Assembly (NCBI GenBank): GCA_963556145.1
Contig: OY744465.1
Location: 1,054,001-1,118,000 of the forward strand
From: Hygrocybe punicea
Lineage: Eukaryota; Basidiomycota; Agaricomycetes; Agaricales; Hygrophoraceae
Direction: 5' to 3'
Length of the DNA: 64,000 nt
The notes beneath the pieces are model-generated. The model was not told the DNA's origin, did no database searches, and saw only the letters and a program-made list of their open reading frames with translations. Positions 9,763 through 20,690 of this stretch are shown piece after piece. The position numbers and the translations under genes are program-made. The first letter of the stretch is position 1, and each line of letters opens with the position of its first letter.

Positions 9763-12657
9763 CGGTGAAGGATATTGGTGAAATAACAACAATACATGGT
9801 ATATATTTGTCAAAGACATTACGAAGATTACATGGACAAGATCTATCTGTGGCATTAATGAGGCATAATTGTTCAGCTTGTGATACTCATGTTTCTATTT
9901 TTCATGTGCATGATATTAAATCAAATAAAGATAAGTGTAAAGAGTGGTACAAAAGACAACAAATGACAGAAACATATGAGTGCGGAAAAGAAGAAACTCA
10001 GACTAAAATGAAAGAAGAATTGGACAAGTCAGATGAGCAATCATTTCCTCCTCCTCCTCCATCATCTATTGAATTGAAGGAAACCATAATCAGCAACTGG
10101 TGCAGAGATACATCACCTGAATGTTTTCAAGAAAGTGGGTGTGCCGTGTGCGGTCAATTGGTTGCATTGAAGAACATGTCTTTATTGTCAAAGACAAAGG
10201 TTAATCTGAAAATATTAACTAGAGACAATATGGGAATCACAAGATGTGAACAATATCATTGTTCTGATCCAATAGAGGATATCAAAGGTCCAGTGCTAGA
10301 TAACACATGTAAATGGATATGCAAACCATGTGTGCTCAGTCTGAATAAAGGCTGAACTCCCAAATATGCTTTAGCAAATGGACTTTGGATGGGAAGAATT
10401 CCTGCACAACTTCAAAATCTAACATTTGCTGAACAACTTTTGATTGCCCGTGTTCATCACAACAAATGTATTGTTCGTGTCTCATCTGGGATGCATAAAA
10501 TGAAAGCAAATGCCATCATGTTTCAAAATCCAACACCAAAGATATATCAACGGTTGCCTCCAACAATTAAAGAACTTGATGAAGTGCTAGCCTTCATTTT
10601 CACGGGTCCTGCCAGACCAACTCCAGAAGACATGGAGCGAACGCCTTTATTGGTTCGCCGAATGCAAGTTTCTGCAGCTTTGGAATTGCTGAAATTGAAT
10701 CACATGGATTACTATGATTTAGATATCTCCTATGAAAATCTAGCACAATATCCAGATCATGGAATTCCTGTTGTGGTTGTATATCGACCAGCAGACACAA
10801 ATAAGGAACCGGAAGCCACTAGTGCATTTGACAATGAAGAGGAAGATGGTGTGGAAGATGGGCCTTGTCCCTTTGTTGTTAGTGGGGTAACTGGCAAAAA
10901 TCTAGATACTACAAGTCCAAAGGCATTAATAGCTAGAGCAACCAAGCACTTGATAGATGACCATGGTGGTGTTCTTTCCATAAGCCATGCTGGAAATCCA
11001 GAATTGTTCTTTAATAATCCTCAGTTATATCCTATGATGTTCCCCTGCCTATTTCCATATGGCTTGGGTGGTATTAGCAGCATTGACAAGGATGTTTTAA
11101 GCATCAGTGATATGATGCACAAAAGGCGTCTTCTGATGTACCATGACAAAAGATTTCAAACTGATCCCTATTTTCCATTGATTGCATTCAATCAAGAACA
11201 AATCAAGGACAGTACAACCAGAGGATATTTGTTGACTAATAAACATAATTTCAACGATATTGCAGATCGCCTGATGAATATCAATACAGCTGTTTTGGAT
11301 GACCTCTCTAAAAGATTATCTAGAGGTGATAGAGTCAAACCGGATACATCAGAAGAGAAAGCATGCTATAAACTCATTTCTGATCTGGATCACGTAGCTG
11401 GTCAGGTCAAAGGTTCAATTACTAACAAGAAATACATGCAAAATGAGATTTGGTCTCTGATATCCTATATTGGTGCTCCGACTTGGTTTATCACTTTTGC
11501 ACCTGCAGACATCAATCACCCACTATGCTTATATTATGCTGACAACAAAGAAAAGTTTTATCCTAAACTACGTCTACCCCAGGATTGTTACAAACTAATT
11601 GCAAACAATCCAGTTGCTGGAGCCCGCTTCTTTCACTTTACTACTGAAATGTTCATCAAACATATATTAGGAATAAATGAATCTCATCCTGGCCTGTATG
11701 GAAACACATCAGGTTATTATGTGACAGTAGAGGAACAAGGATGTCTTACCTTGCATCTTCATATATAAAGGGATGCCTTACACCTCAGGAAATACGTGAC
11801 AAAATTATGGGTGAAAATTCCGACTTTCAGAAAAGATTAGTGGAATACTTGGAAAGTTTGTGTGTAGGACAATTCATGACAGGTTCTAAAGATGAGGTAT
11901 CACAGAAAATGGAACAGACAATGTTGAAACCTGAATATCAACCACCAACATGTGTCATGCCAGATCCACCATCATATAATTGTTCCATGAATTGTCAATA
12001 TCACGACAAAAGATCAACATGGTGGCAAAGGTTTCAAGATGTTGTAGATGATCTTTTATTGTGATTAAATGTACATAACAGGCATGACGGCAAAAAAAAG
12101 CCAGACTGTCTTAATTCGAAAGGTGAATGTAAATGACGATTTCCCCGTGATATCTTTCAACAAACTTTTGTAGAACCTAACACTGGTGCTCTCAACCTCA
12201 AGCATGGTGAACCTTGGATGAACACGGTGACACCTGAAGTTACATATATGCTACGATGCAATTCTGATGTGACCAGCTTATTATCAGGTACTGCTATAAA
12301 GGCCATAGTTGCATACATAACAGATTATATTACAAAATTCTCCTTGAAGACCTATAGCATTTTTGAAGTGATAAAAAGTATTTTTGATAAGAATTCCGAA
12401 ATGATTGGTGGCGACCTGAAAAGAAAAGACAAAGTCAGAAAGCTGTTTACACAAATAGTCAATTCACTCACCTCCAAAATGGAAATTGGTGCTCCAATGG
12501 CTTCATTATATGTCCTTGGAAATCCTGATCACTACACCAGTCATAAATTCATGCCATTCTTTTGGAGATCTTATGTTAAAGAGGTTATCAGTGCATGGTC
12601 TGATGAAGACATTGCTAATATATGTGAAGACCAAAATAATGCACAACATCAGTAAAA
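9732..12657 (+). pseudogene. Helitron 1 Rep (HUH endonuclease) region
   Basis: The segment starting at 9732 has a paired-Cys zinc-finger-like block (HNCSACDTHVSIF; SGCAVCGQL, 10130-10160; CKWICKPC, 10310-10330), then a Helitron_like_N domain (10389-11768). The HUH site is damaged: the frame reads LTLHLHI and stops at 11766, where Helitron 2 has LTLHLHMLIW; about 10 bp are missing. Coding homology resumes at once in another frame (KGCLTPQEI, 11770). The two-Tyr motif survives as AYITDYITK (about 12310-12336). An in-frame TGA at 10353 separates the zinc-finger and Rep parts, and further breaks occur at 12062-12200. Homology ends near 12624-12650 at the left edge of an insertion. The Rep would nick and join one strand in rolling-circle transposition; this copy is non-functional as read. 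Confidence 0.85.
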
Positions 12658-12725
12658 TTACACATCCCCTTTTTGGGTCCTTTTCACCTTTTTCAAGTGG
12701 AAAAAGGGGGAAAAGTTGAAAAGAG

Positions 12726-12774
12726 TTTGACCTTTTCCAGGCCGAGTCCCTTATCCTGGAAAAGGTCAAACCTC
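12726..12774. repeat. Hairpin near left end of the insertion
   Basis: GAGTTTGACCTTTTCCAGG pairs with CCTGGAAAAGGTCAAACCTC across a 13-nt loop. Confidence 0.7.
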
Positions 12775-13444
12775 TTGTAAAAGTAGATAAAAGCACACAA
12801 AAAGTTCTCTAAGTAATCCAACTTTTGCAAGTGCTAGATGCATCATGAGCATATCTCAAATTGTAGAATTTATTATTTATTTATTTAATATAATTGTATA
12901 ACCATATAAGGATAGTATGAATGGATTAAATAATTGCATTGCAGCACATATAATATATACATAATAAATGATGAGATTGTTATATACGAATGTTCATTCT
13001 GCCAAGTAAAGTCAGTGACGTACTATAGTAAATGAAGTGATTGTGCACAACTTATATATGATTTGAGATCGCGCACGGACCGTTTGACGAAGTTTGGCAA
13101 AATGGAGTGCCAAACATCGTCACTCAGTTGCCACTTTCGGTAAGTTTTGACTTAGCGATTTTCGTCACTGATCTTCGACCACAGACATGACAACACGGCA
13201 ACAGGGACGATGGCGTTGACAAGAAACGACAAGGAGAGGTGTGAGGACACCCGGGCTGATAAGATACGTACCCAACTGCCTCACCATCCCCAATCCCCGC
13301 TAACGAGGGCAAGACGGCACTACGACGATGACCATTGAAGATGACGCCACCACCACTGCCAACTGGCAGCAGCAGCAGCAGGACGACGACAACCGCAACG
13401 ACGACCGCCATCTGGCAGCAGCAAGCAGGACAACGAACGTCGGT

Positions 13445-13950
13445 TGTCACCACCGCCAATTGGCAGCAGCAGGACGGCAACCACGACCGCTGCCAACTTG
13501 TAATAGCAAGCAGGACGACAACAACGACGGCCACCAGCACTGCCAACTGGCAAGGACAATGACGACGACGGCTGTCACCACCGCCAACTGGCTGTAGCAG
13601 CAGGACGACGACGACGACGACGACGACCCCACCCACTGGCACCGACGGCCGCGGGACGACGTTGGCCACCACCACACTTGGCAGCAGCAAGCAGGACAAC
13701 GACGACGTCGGCTGTCACCACCGCCAACTGGCTGTAGCAGCAGGACAACGACGACGACCCCACCCACTGGCAGCGACGGCCACGGGACGACGTTGGCCAC
13801 CACCACACTTGGCAGCAGCAAGCAGGACAACGACGACGTCGGCTGTCACCACCGCCAACTGGCAGCAGCAGCAGGACAACGACGACCCCACCCACTGGCA
13901 GCGATGGTTGCAGGACGACGCTGGCCACCACCACCCATTGGCAGCGGCAG
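13445..13950. repeat. Approximately 131-bp GC-rich minisatellite
   Basis: Units begin with TGTCACCACCGCCAA at 13445, 13573, 13713 and 13844 (spacings 128, 140 and 131). Within units, CAACTGGCAGCAGCAG, GACGACGAC and CCCACCCACTGGCA words recur. The two middle units are nearly identical. Open frames of about 130 codons on the minus strand (Val/Ser/Arg-rich) come from the repeat and are not counted as genes. Confidence 0.85.
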
Positions 13951-14280
13951 TGGCGAGACGATGACGATCGCAACGTAGACGGGCAGGTGGTGGGCAGGGC
14001 TTAAAATTACTTTGTAGAATTTATTTCGAAAATTATCACTATTAATTCAATCTAAATAACTTCGAAAAAGGTCTAGCAAACTTCAAAAAAAGTGTTGAAA
14101 GTTGTTTTAGGGAGAAAAAAGTGTCAAAAGGTATGAAAGGATGTTTAGAAAAAAAAACTGTAAGATCTTTAAACTTTTTCAAGGTGCTAAAGCACCAAAA
14201 GGTGAAAAAAGTTGGCAAAAAATGTTGAGAAAAAGGTCAAGGTGTCAAAAGTGCAAAAAAAGGGAGATGTAAATTTACTG

Positions 14281-16858
14281 ATGAAAAGGTTGTTATTGGT
14301 AAGAATAATGGTGCATACATTGGACTTTCCAAAGTAAATAATTATATGTTCAGACTAGCCTTGTATGATAATGTATCACTGTATGACTGGATATGTCTTG
14401 CCACTATGGAACCAAATAAAAGATGCACCAAAACAAAGACCAAAAGGGCCAGAAAAGAACCAGTGCAAAACCATATTTTTGACAATTTAGGCTGTGATGA
14501 TTTGTCTGACTCTTTCACTGAACCTACTAATGTTGAATATTCCAGTGATGACAACTTGTCTGATGTCATTGACAATGATATACTCATGGAGATAGATGAA
14601 ATTCCAAAACCTGATAGTTTAAATAGAAATGCAGGTTCAGAAATAGCTGATAAAACAAATGAAGTTGATCTCAATAAATTGACAAAAATTGAAAATGACT
14701 ATACTTTACATCCCAATTATCCACAATATCTTACCCACCATGCCAAAATGAAAGGGAATGATCCCTTCATAGTTCCTAATTTTATTCCAAACACTTTGCC
14801 AAGGGCTGAACGTGATGATCGAGAATATTATTGTTGTACAATGTTAACATTTTTCAAGCCATGGAGAAGTGGCAAAGAACTCAAATGTAAATTACAAACA
14901 TGGGATAATGCTTTTATAGACCATGAGTTTTCTAAAAGAGAGCTGGAGATCATGAAATACTTTGGTCTGCGATATGACTGTTTGGATGCAAGAGATGATT
15001 TCTCTGCTAAATGTCAGAAGAATAATACTGCAGATATAAGGTATTCATGGGCAACTTCAAATGGTCTTGATGAACTGGATGACATGCACATTACTGAATT
15101 AGCATTTAATGGCAACGACTTCAACAACAACATTGATGAAGACAATAATGACACAGAAATACTCCTGAAACTTGGCCATAAAGGACAAAAGAGGAAGGAT
15201 CAAATGCTAATAGCTGAAAGAACTTTGAAAAGGTCAGGGTGGCTGGATGATTGTATTGATGGTACCCCAGATATAGGACCATTGATACCTATAGAACCAC
15301 CTGTAGTACAATCAGCAAAATTTTGGAGAGCTGCAGTCCTTGCAAAGAAAAAAGAAATCATCAATGACAGAAATAAAAATTTACCAACAAACACAGCAAC
15401 CATAGATAAATTGGCAAATTTCCAATATAATGATGTCAAGATAGTGGATGCAGCATACATCAACCATATGTTTATTCCTGCAAACAGAGCTGATCGTCAT
15501 CTTATTGATATAACTATCAATGATTACAAGTTGAACACTGACCAAAAGAGAGCATTTCATATCATTGCCAATCACTCTACCTTGATTAACAGTTCTGATA
15601 AGCTACGCATATATCTTGGTGGGATGGCAGGCACAGGGAAATCACAAGTCATCAAAGCATTGACTAGTTTTTTTGGTAAACACAATGAAAATCATCGATT
15701 TGTGGTTCTTGCACCAACCGGTGGTGCTGCTGCCCTTGTAAATGGATCCACATATCACTCCATTCTTGGAATTAATCAGGGAGGATCATCACGTTCCCTT
15801 GCACAAGTCCGTGCCAATCTTGATGGTGTGGATTACATTTTCATTGATGAGGTGTCAATGTTATCTTGCAGAGATATGTATAAAATCAGTGCTCAGTGTG
15901 CAAAAGCACGTGGTGTTTATGATGAACCCTTTGGTGGCATTAATATGATATTTGCAGGAGATTTCGGCCAACTTCCACCGGCTATGAGTGGTGCTCCTTT
16001 GTACTCTGGAACCGTTGGTGTCCAAATCAATTCCAGTCAAACTATAGGAAATCAGGAAGCGGCTATAGGCAAAGCTCTTTGGCATCAAATTACAACAGTT
16101 GTTATATTACGTGAAAATATGAGACAAACCAATCAGTCAGAAGAAGATGTCCAACTGAGGCTTGCTTTGGAAAACATGAGATACAAAGCATGTACTCCCA
16201 ATGATATTGCATTTCTTCATACTTGTGTTGCAGGAAAAGGTCCAAATGATCCAAAATTAGCCCAAAAGAAATTCAGGAATGTGTCAGTTATAACTGCATT
16301 GAATGCACAAAAAGACAAAATCAATGAACTTGGTATTCAACATTTTGCTGCTGAAAATAGGAGACCATTAACATCATTCTATTCCATAGACAGATGGAAT
16401 GATCCTACTAGTTCCAATAGCAAAAGAAAATCTCATCACATGTCAACAATTTTGGATCCTATTCGACACATAAAGATATTGGAACCTTCACTCCAAAAGC
16501 TACTTTGGAGCCAACCACATGCATCATCCTCTGATCATATACCAGGAAGATTGGACTTATGTGTAGGAATACCAGTGATGCTGAGAAACAATGATGCAAC
16601 AGAGTGCTGCATTACCAAAGGAGCAGAGGGCATAGTTGTGGGTTGGCAGAGTGCAATAGGTCCTGAGCAACAAACTGTACTGGACACTTTATTTGTCAGA
16701 TTATTGAATCCTCCAAAAAGAATTAACATAGAAGGACTTCCTGAAAATGTGGTGCCGATTACAAAACATGTCACATCCACCATGTGCTCATTACCCAATG
16801 ATGATGTAATATCTTTGTCAAGAGAACAAGTGTTGGTACGCCTAATTTTGCAATGACT
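14281..16858 (+). pseudogene. Helitron 1 Pif1-type helicase region
   Basis: The long frame 14346-16856 carries the Helitron helicase. Walker A is GGMAGTGKSQ (about residue 425 of the frame), motif II is FIDEVSML (about 499), followed by FAGDFGQLPPAMSG, RENMRQT and the C-terminal LCVGIPVMLRNNDATECCITKGAEG. The preceding 400 residues include the EYYCCTMLTFFKPWRSG block, also present in Helitron 2. The frame ends early at LVRLILQ, where Helitron 2 continues into NFSMTDYSSQGKTR; coding homology resumes one frame over at 16853 (MTDYACQGCTR). The helicase would unwind the displaced strand 5'-3' during rolling-circle transposition. Confidence 0.85.
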
Positions 16859-18267
16859 GATTATGCATGTCAAGGATGTACTCGTCCTAACAATGTAGTT
16901 GACCTCAGTAGTTGTAGAAACCACCAATCCTATTATACTTGCTTATTAAGAAGTGCTTCTGCAGCAGGAACTATCATCATGCAAGGCTTTGATCCTAAAG
17001 TAATTACTGGGGGTGCTTCTGGATATCTCAGGCAAGAATTCAGAGAATTAGAACTACTTGATGAGATTACCAAACTGAAATATCAAGGACTATTACCAGA
17101 CCATGTCAAGGGAGATCAGCGAAATTCTATCATTGATCGATTTAGAAAATGGAAAGGAAAGTCATATATTCCAAAAAACATTCATCATGCTATTGCATGG
17201 AAAGCCACGGAGCAACTAAATCAATACACAACACAGCCCTCTCCATGGCAATTAATTAAACCTATGAACAAAAATCAAAAGGCAGATTTCAGAAACCTCA
17301 ACTTTGTTCCTGCAAAAGGAACTGTTCCAATCACTGTCACTCATAACAATTCCACAGCCAATGTATTGCAAAATAACAAACAAAAATTACAACAAGTTGT
17401 AAGTTCATCTTCCATAGTGAAAAAAAGACAAAAAACAAGTACTATTAAATTAAATGAACCAAAAGGGTTTATATGGGATGCACAAGATTGGAGCTGTGCA
17501 TATGATTCACTCTTTACAATATTACTAGCAATATGGAATGAAGATCCATCAAGTTGGAAAAAAAGATTCAATAGCATCAATGAAATATTAAAGATTTTGA
17601 GCTTAGGATTCAAACGATCAAAGAATAACACAATAGATTTAGAAATACAATCAGACATTTATTGCATCAAGATAAACCCGAAATATTTCCTTATGGTCAA
17701 GTTGGTATTGCCATAAGTGATTTAGCTCATTATATAATGAAGCCAAATAAAGCAATGACTTCATCTTGTCTTAAATGTATGAATTGTGAAAACATAATCC
17801 TTCTGGAAAATGATAGATGTGATGCTACTTTTCATTGTCCATATTCATTTTCTGGAACAATCTCAACATATCGTGCTCAAATCATAGTCAATAGACAACG
17901 ACATAAATGTCAATTGTGTCAGGGAGAGGTTATAAAATTTATTGCATTTAACAAAATTCCACCTCTAATCATGTTTACAGTTGACTCTATTGAGAATTTA
18001 ATAGTTAGTCAAGTTATAAACTTGTCAATTGATGACATATCCACTGCTTTCACATTGAGAGGAATTGTGTACTATGGTGATGCACATTTTACTGCCCGCA
18101 TATTCATCAATGGTATGGTATGGTTTCATGATGGTATATCAACCAGATCAATTTGTATTAATGAAGGTGATATAGATGACTTTTCAAATATTAATTTATT
18201 GTCATGTAATGGTAATAATGCTGTACTGTTTATATATGCTCAATCTGAATATTTGTTCTCTTGCTAA
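16853..18267 (+). pseudogene. Helitron 1 helicase C-terminus and cysteine-peptidase-like domain
   Basis: From 16853 the frame covers the last helicase motif (CRNHQSYYTCLLRSASAAGT), then a linker, then a domain starting WDAQDWSCAYDSLFTILLAIW (about 17480) with a Cys in the CAYDS motif. A frame change occurs near 17700; the second half (17662-18267) has paired Cys (CLKCMNC, HKCQLC) and the His box LRGIVYYGDAHFTARI and WFHDGI. Cys box first and His box near the end resemble a USP/UCH-like cysteine peptidase. The same domain ends Helitron 2. The role of this domain in fungal Helitrons is not known to me; it may process or deubiquitinate. Confidence 0.7.
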
Positions 18268-18286
18268 AATGAGGGACGAGTAACAT

Positions 18287-18315
18287 GCCATGCAAAGCAA
18301 TGGCCCACACACTAG
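18287..18315 (+). other. Helitron 1 3'-terminal hairpin and CTAG end
   Basis: GCCATGC-AAA-GCAATGGC forms a short stem, followed 7 nt later by CTAG and then T. Helitron 2 shows GCCGTGC-AAA-GCAACGGC then CCTCTAG on its strand. Compensating A/G and T/C changes keep both stems, which supports the stem as a functional transposition stop signal. Confidence 0.75.
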
Positions 18316-18317
18316 TC

Positions 18318-18800
18318 GCAGGCAGTGGTCAGCATATTAAGCATGGCAGGCATGATAGGATCTACCTGAATGGCAGTACTTGCCCAGATCAACAAGAAGG
18401 ACATCAAACAGAAATATCCATCTGCATTTATAAAAGACAGTAGAGTTTGCAGAAATGGCAAAGTCTGCCAGATGGAGCAAAATGACAATATAATATAAGA
18501 GTTGCAGGCAGTGGTCGGCATATTAAGCATGGCAGGCATGATAGGATCTACCTGAATGGCAGTACTTGCCCAGATAAACAAGAAGGACATCAAACAGAAA
18601 TATCCATCTGCATTTATAAAAGACAGTAGAGTTGGCAGAAATGGCAAAGTCTGCCGGATGGAGCAAAATGACAGTGTAATACAAGAGTCACACATAGCGA
18701 TCGGCATATTAAGTATGACAGGTGTGATAGGGTCCCACCTGGCTGGCAGTACTTGCCCAGATCAACAAGGAAGACATGAATCTGAAGACAGTTACCTACC
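18318..18800 (+). repeat. 186-bp tandem repeat array
   Basis: Units start with GCAGGCAGTGGTC at 18318 and again at 18504 (186 bp apart). A third, diverged unit starts near 18690. They contain AGCATGGCAGGCATGATAGGATC, TTGCCCAGAT-AACAAGAAGGA and ATTTATAAAAGACAGTAGAG blocks. The first unit begins directly at the Helitron 1 3' end, and related units occur left of the Helitron (7320-7600), so the array probably predates the Helitron insertion. Confidence 0.75.
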
Positions 18801-19235
18801 CAGATAATATCAAATAGCATTGGTGAAAATTACAAGCTTGATAGCGTTGATATGAAGCATATTAAGCTGTCAGATGTTGTAAGAATGGCAAATTCGATCA
18901 GATACAACTGTATGACATTGCTTGTCCAGATATGTCAGAATGCCAGTTGGGATCAGTTTGCACCTGAACCAGAGATATGGATGAGTTAGCACAAGGCTTA
19001 CTGTTGCAGGTATTGCGTGGTAAGAACCAGCCAGCTTGGACGAATAGCGTCGGAAGCTTCCTGCAGTTCAGCGTCTTCACAGCTGTCATCTGAATGGCAC
19101 CATAGATGAACAAATGGGATGGATTTCCTGATGTATGCTACATTTGGAATCTTATCAACATATGGTACTACATTGCAAATCTAATCAAATGGTAAAAATT
19201 ACGTTCCCCAGGCCCTATCCTGCTAACTGAGGTGA
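18801..19235. other. Spacer, no gene recognised
   Basis: Short frames only; no motif, repeat or intron pattern that supports a gene. Confidence 0.4.
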
Positions 19236-20690
19236 TCACTCAGTTGGAGCTGCAACCACAGTGGCTGCTTGTCTCTGGGCCCTCTTCTCCTTGATCTTTG
19301 CAAGAGCGCTATTCTTTGCAAGCGGCCGTTGAGCCGAGGTATAACTTGGAAAGATATGGCTTGTGAGGATGGGCTTGTCATTGGATCCCACTGAGCAGTT
19401 GTCAACCTACTCACCGATTCCACCATACCATGAGGTTGTTGACCTCTTCCTTCTCTTCAATGTCCTCGAAAAGTTCCAAAATGCTACTGTAGAAGCGTTT
19501 GGAGTCTGTTACCGTGTCGGACCACGAAAAAACTGCGGAGGAGCTGAGAGCGAACCGAGTCTGGAGCGGATTATATAGCGGGTGATAGAAAAACAGAGGC
19601 CGGACCAGACAGACCTGAGTCGCTATGTAAGCGAGTGACGCTGGGGTGACACCTGTCATGCCATGGATTCATGCATTCCCAGATCGCGTGGCCTTGTTCT
19701 CCTTGTCAATGGAACTTGGCAATGTGAATACATGCTTATATGCCTGCAATGAGTCGGTAGATAACAGAGCAACGAAACAGAGGATAAAATACAATGCACT
19801 GAAATGAGAATCGGACTTCTGAACAAGCCCTTCCACGGGTCCTCCGGATCATAATCGTAACCTGCATATAGGAAGACTGGCCATTGGTCACTGGAAACTA
19901 CCATCTCTCCACTTCGCAGCTTCTCTTTAACTCTGTATAAATTAGTGTGAGGCAAGGATGAACCTGAAGGATAGATTGGATCCACTTACTCAGCATTGGC
20001 CCAATCCAAGTCTGCAGGGCAGAGCAGCGCTCCTGTACGTTCATGGTGGAAACCGCGATCCATCTTGACATTGTGCCCAAGTGGTGGGCTGAGGGTTTGG
20101 CCTCGAGGTGTTATCCAATCCAATATAGGACCCTTGAGACTTTTCGTGTCATCAGAGCGGGCGCTTGACACCCCCTTTTGTATCTAAGGACAAAAGCCTT
20201 GATCAGCGGCAGAAGGATCTTGTTGACTGGACGTACCATTTCAGCTATACTCCCCATATCTTCCCCATCACCATTCATGAGACACTGCTCAAGACCTGGG
20301 ATCATCTGCAACAATGCCTCAAATACTCGGTGCTCCCTTCTCTGCCTGTGACGATGAACAATTATGCGCGGTTAAATTAGGGATGGATGATTGAAGTGTG
20401 GGAGAGACAAACTCGTAAGTAAAAGCTTCATCCGGCTCTTCCGCCAGTTCTCCCACTCGTAATAGACCGTTGGTGAGAAGGGCCAAAACACTGCATAATG
20501 CATGTATGGTCTGGCCAAAGTGATGGCCGTGATGGACTAACGGATTAGCGAGACAGCTGTAAAGAGGGATAAGTTTCCAAATCCAAAAGGTTTGAAAATT
20601 CAACACTTACGGGCGTTTTTTTGGCCCAAGTGTAAGGGCGCCCGCCCTTTTACGGCTTGCTGTGGCCCAGGTGTCCTCCTCCTCAGACAT
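19236..20690 (-). pseudogene. DUF6698-type Agaricomycete protein gene, eight exons, one in-frame stop
   Basis: A complete model can be read: exons 20690-20611, 20556-20413, 20345-20237, 20183-19990, 19932-19800, 19743-19615, 19560-19415 and 19359-19236, all with GT-AG introns of 49-67 nt and consistent phases, 353 codons in total. The start is MSEEEDTWATASRKR. Conserved blocks include HHGHHFGQTIHALC, LTNGLLRVGELAEEPDE, SARSDDTKSLKGPILDWITP, LSPPLGHN, GALLCPADLDWANAE, QWPVFLYAGYDYDPEDPWKGLFRSP and a basic Ala-rich tail. I recall this order from a large Agaricomycete family (DUF6698) of unknown function. A single TGA at 19669-19671 (codon 245) falls where the family has RIHGMT; CGA to TGA explains it. 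Everything else is intact, so either the gene died recently or the product is truncated at 244 residues. Confidence 0.8.

Larger units (their letters stand above)
12650..14280. mobile_element. 1.6-kb terminal-inverted-repeat insertion splitting Helitron 1
   Basis: The Helitron coding sequence stops near 12624-12650 and resumes near 14281 (DEKVVIGKNNGAYIGLS, matching the RRGCIIGLS region of Helitron 2). The inserted DNA has imperfect terminal inverted repeats of about 40 bp: CATCAGTAAAATTACACATC with CCCCTTTTTGGG on the left, and the inverse GGGAGATGTAAATTTACTGATG-like sequence on the right. I could not fix the target duplication, so superfamily and exact ends are open. It contains an internal hairpin (12726-12774), AT-rich flanks and a 131-bp minisatellite. 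No transposase is present. Confidence 0.6.
8893..18315 (+). mobile_element. Helitron 1 (autonomous-type, decayed)
   Basis: The order is upstream ORF, zinc-finger/Rep (HUH) region, Pif1-type helicase and C-terminal cysteine-peptidase-like domain, all on the plus strand, as in fungal Helitrons. The 3' end is well marked by the hairpin GCCATGCAAAGCAATGGC (18287-18304) followed by CACACACTAG; CTAG (18312-18315) fits the CTRR terminus and is followed by T. Helitron 2 has a matching hairpin at the same distance from its coding end. The 5' end was not found; the coordinate given is the first ORF start. Coding parts are broken by stops, small deletions and a 1.6-kb insertion (about 12650-14280), so this copy cannot make an intact transposase. 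Confidence 0.85.

Noticed and set aside
13328..13950. Possible CRISPR-like array
   Set aside because: Units are contiguous tandem repeats with no unique spacers, in a eukaryotic context.
13124..13978. Overlapping frames of 100-191 codons, mainly minus strand
   Set aside because: They come from the 131-bp GC-rich minisatellite; no conserved domain or start context.
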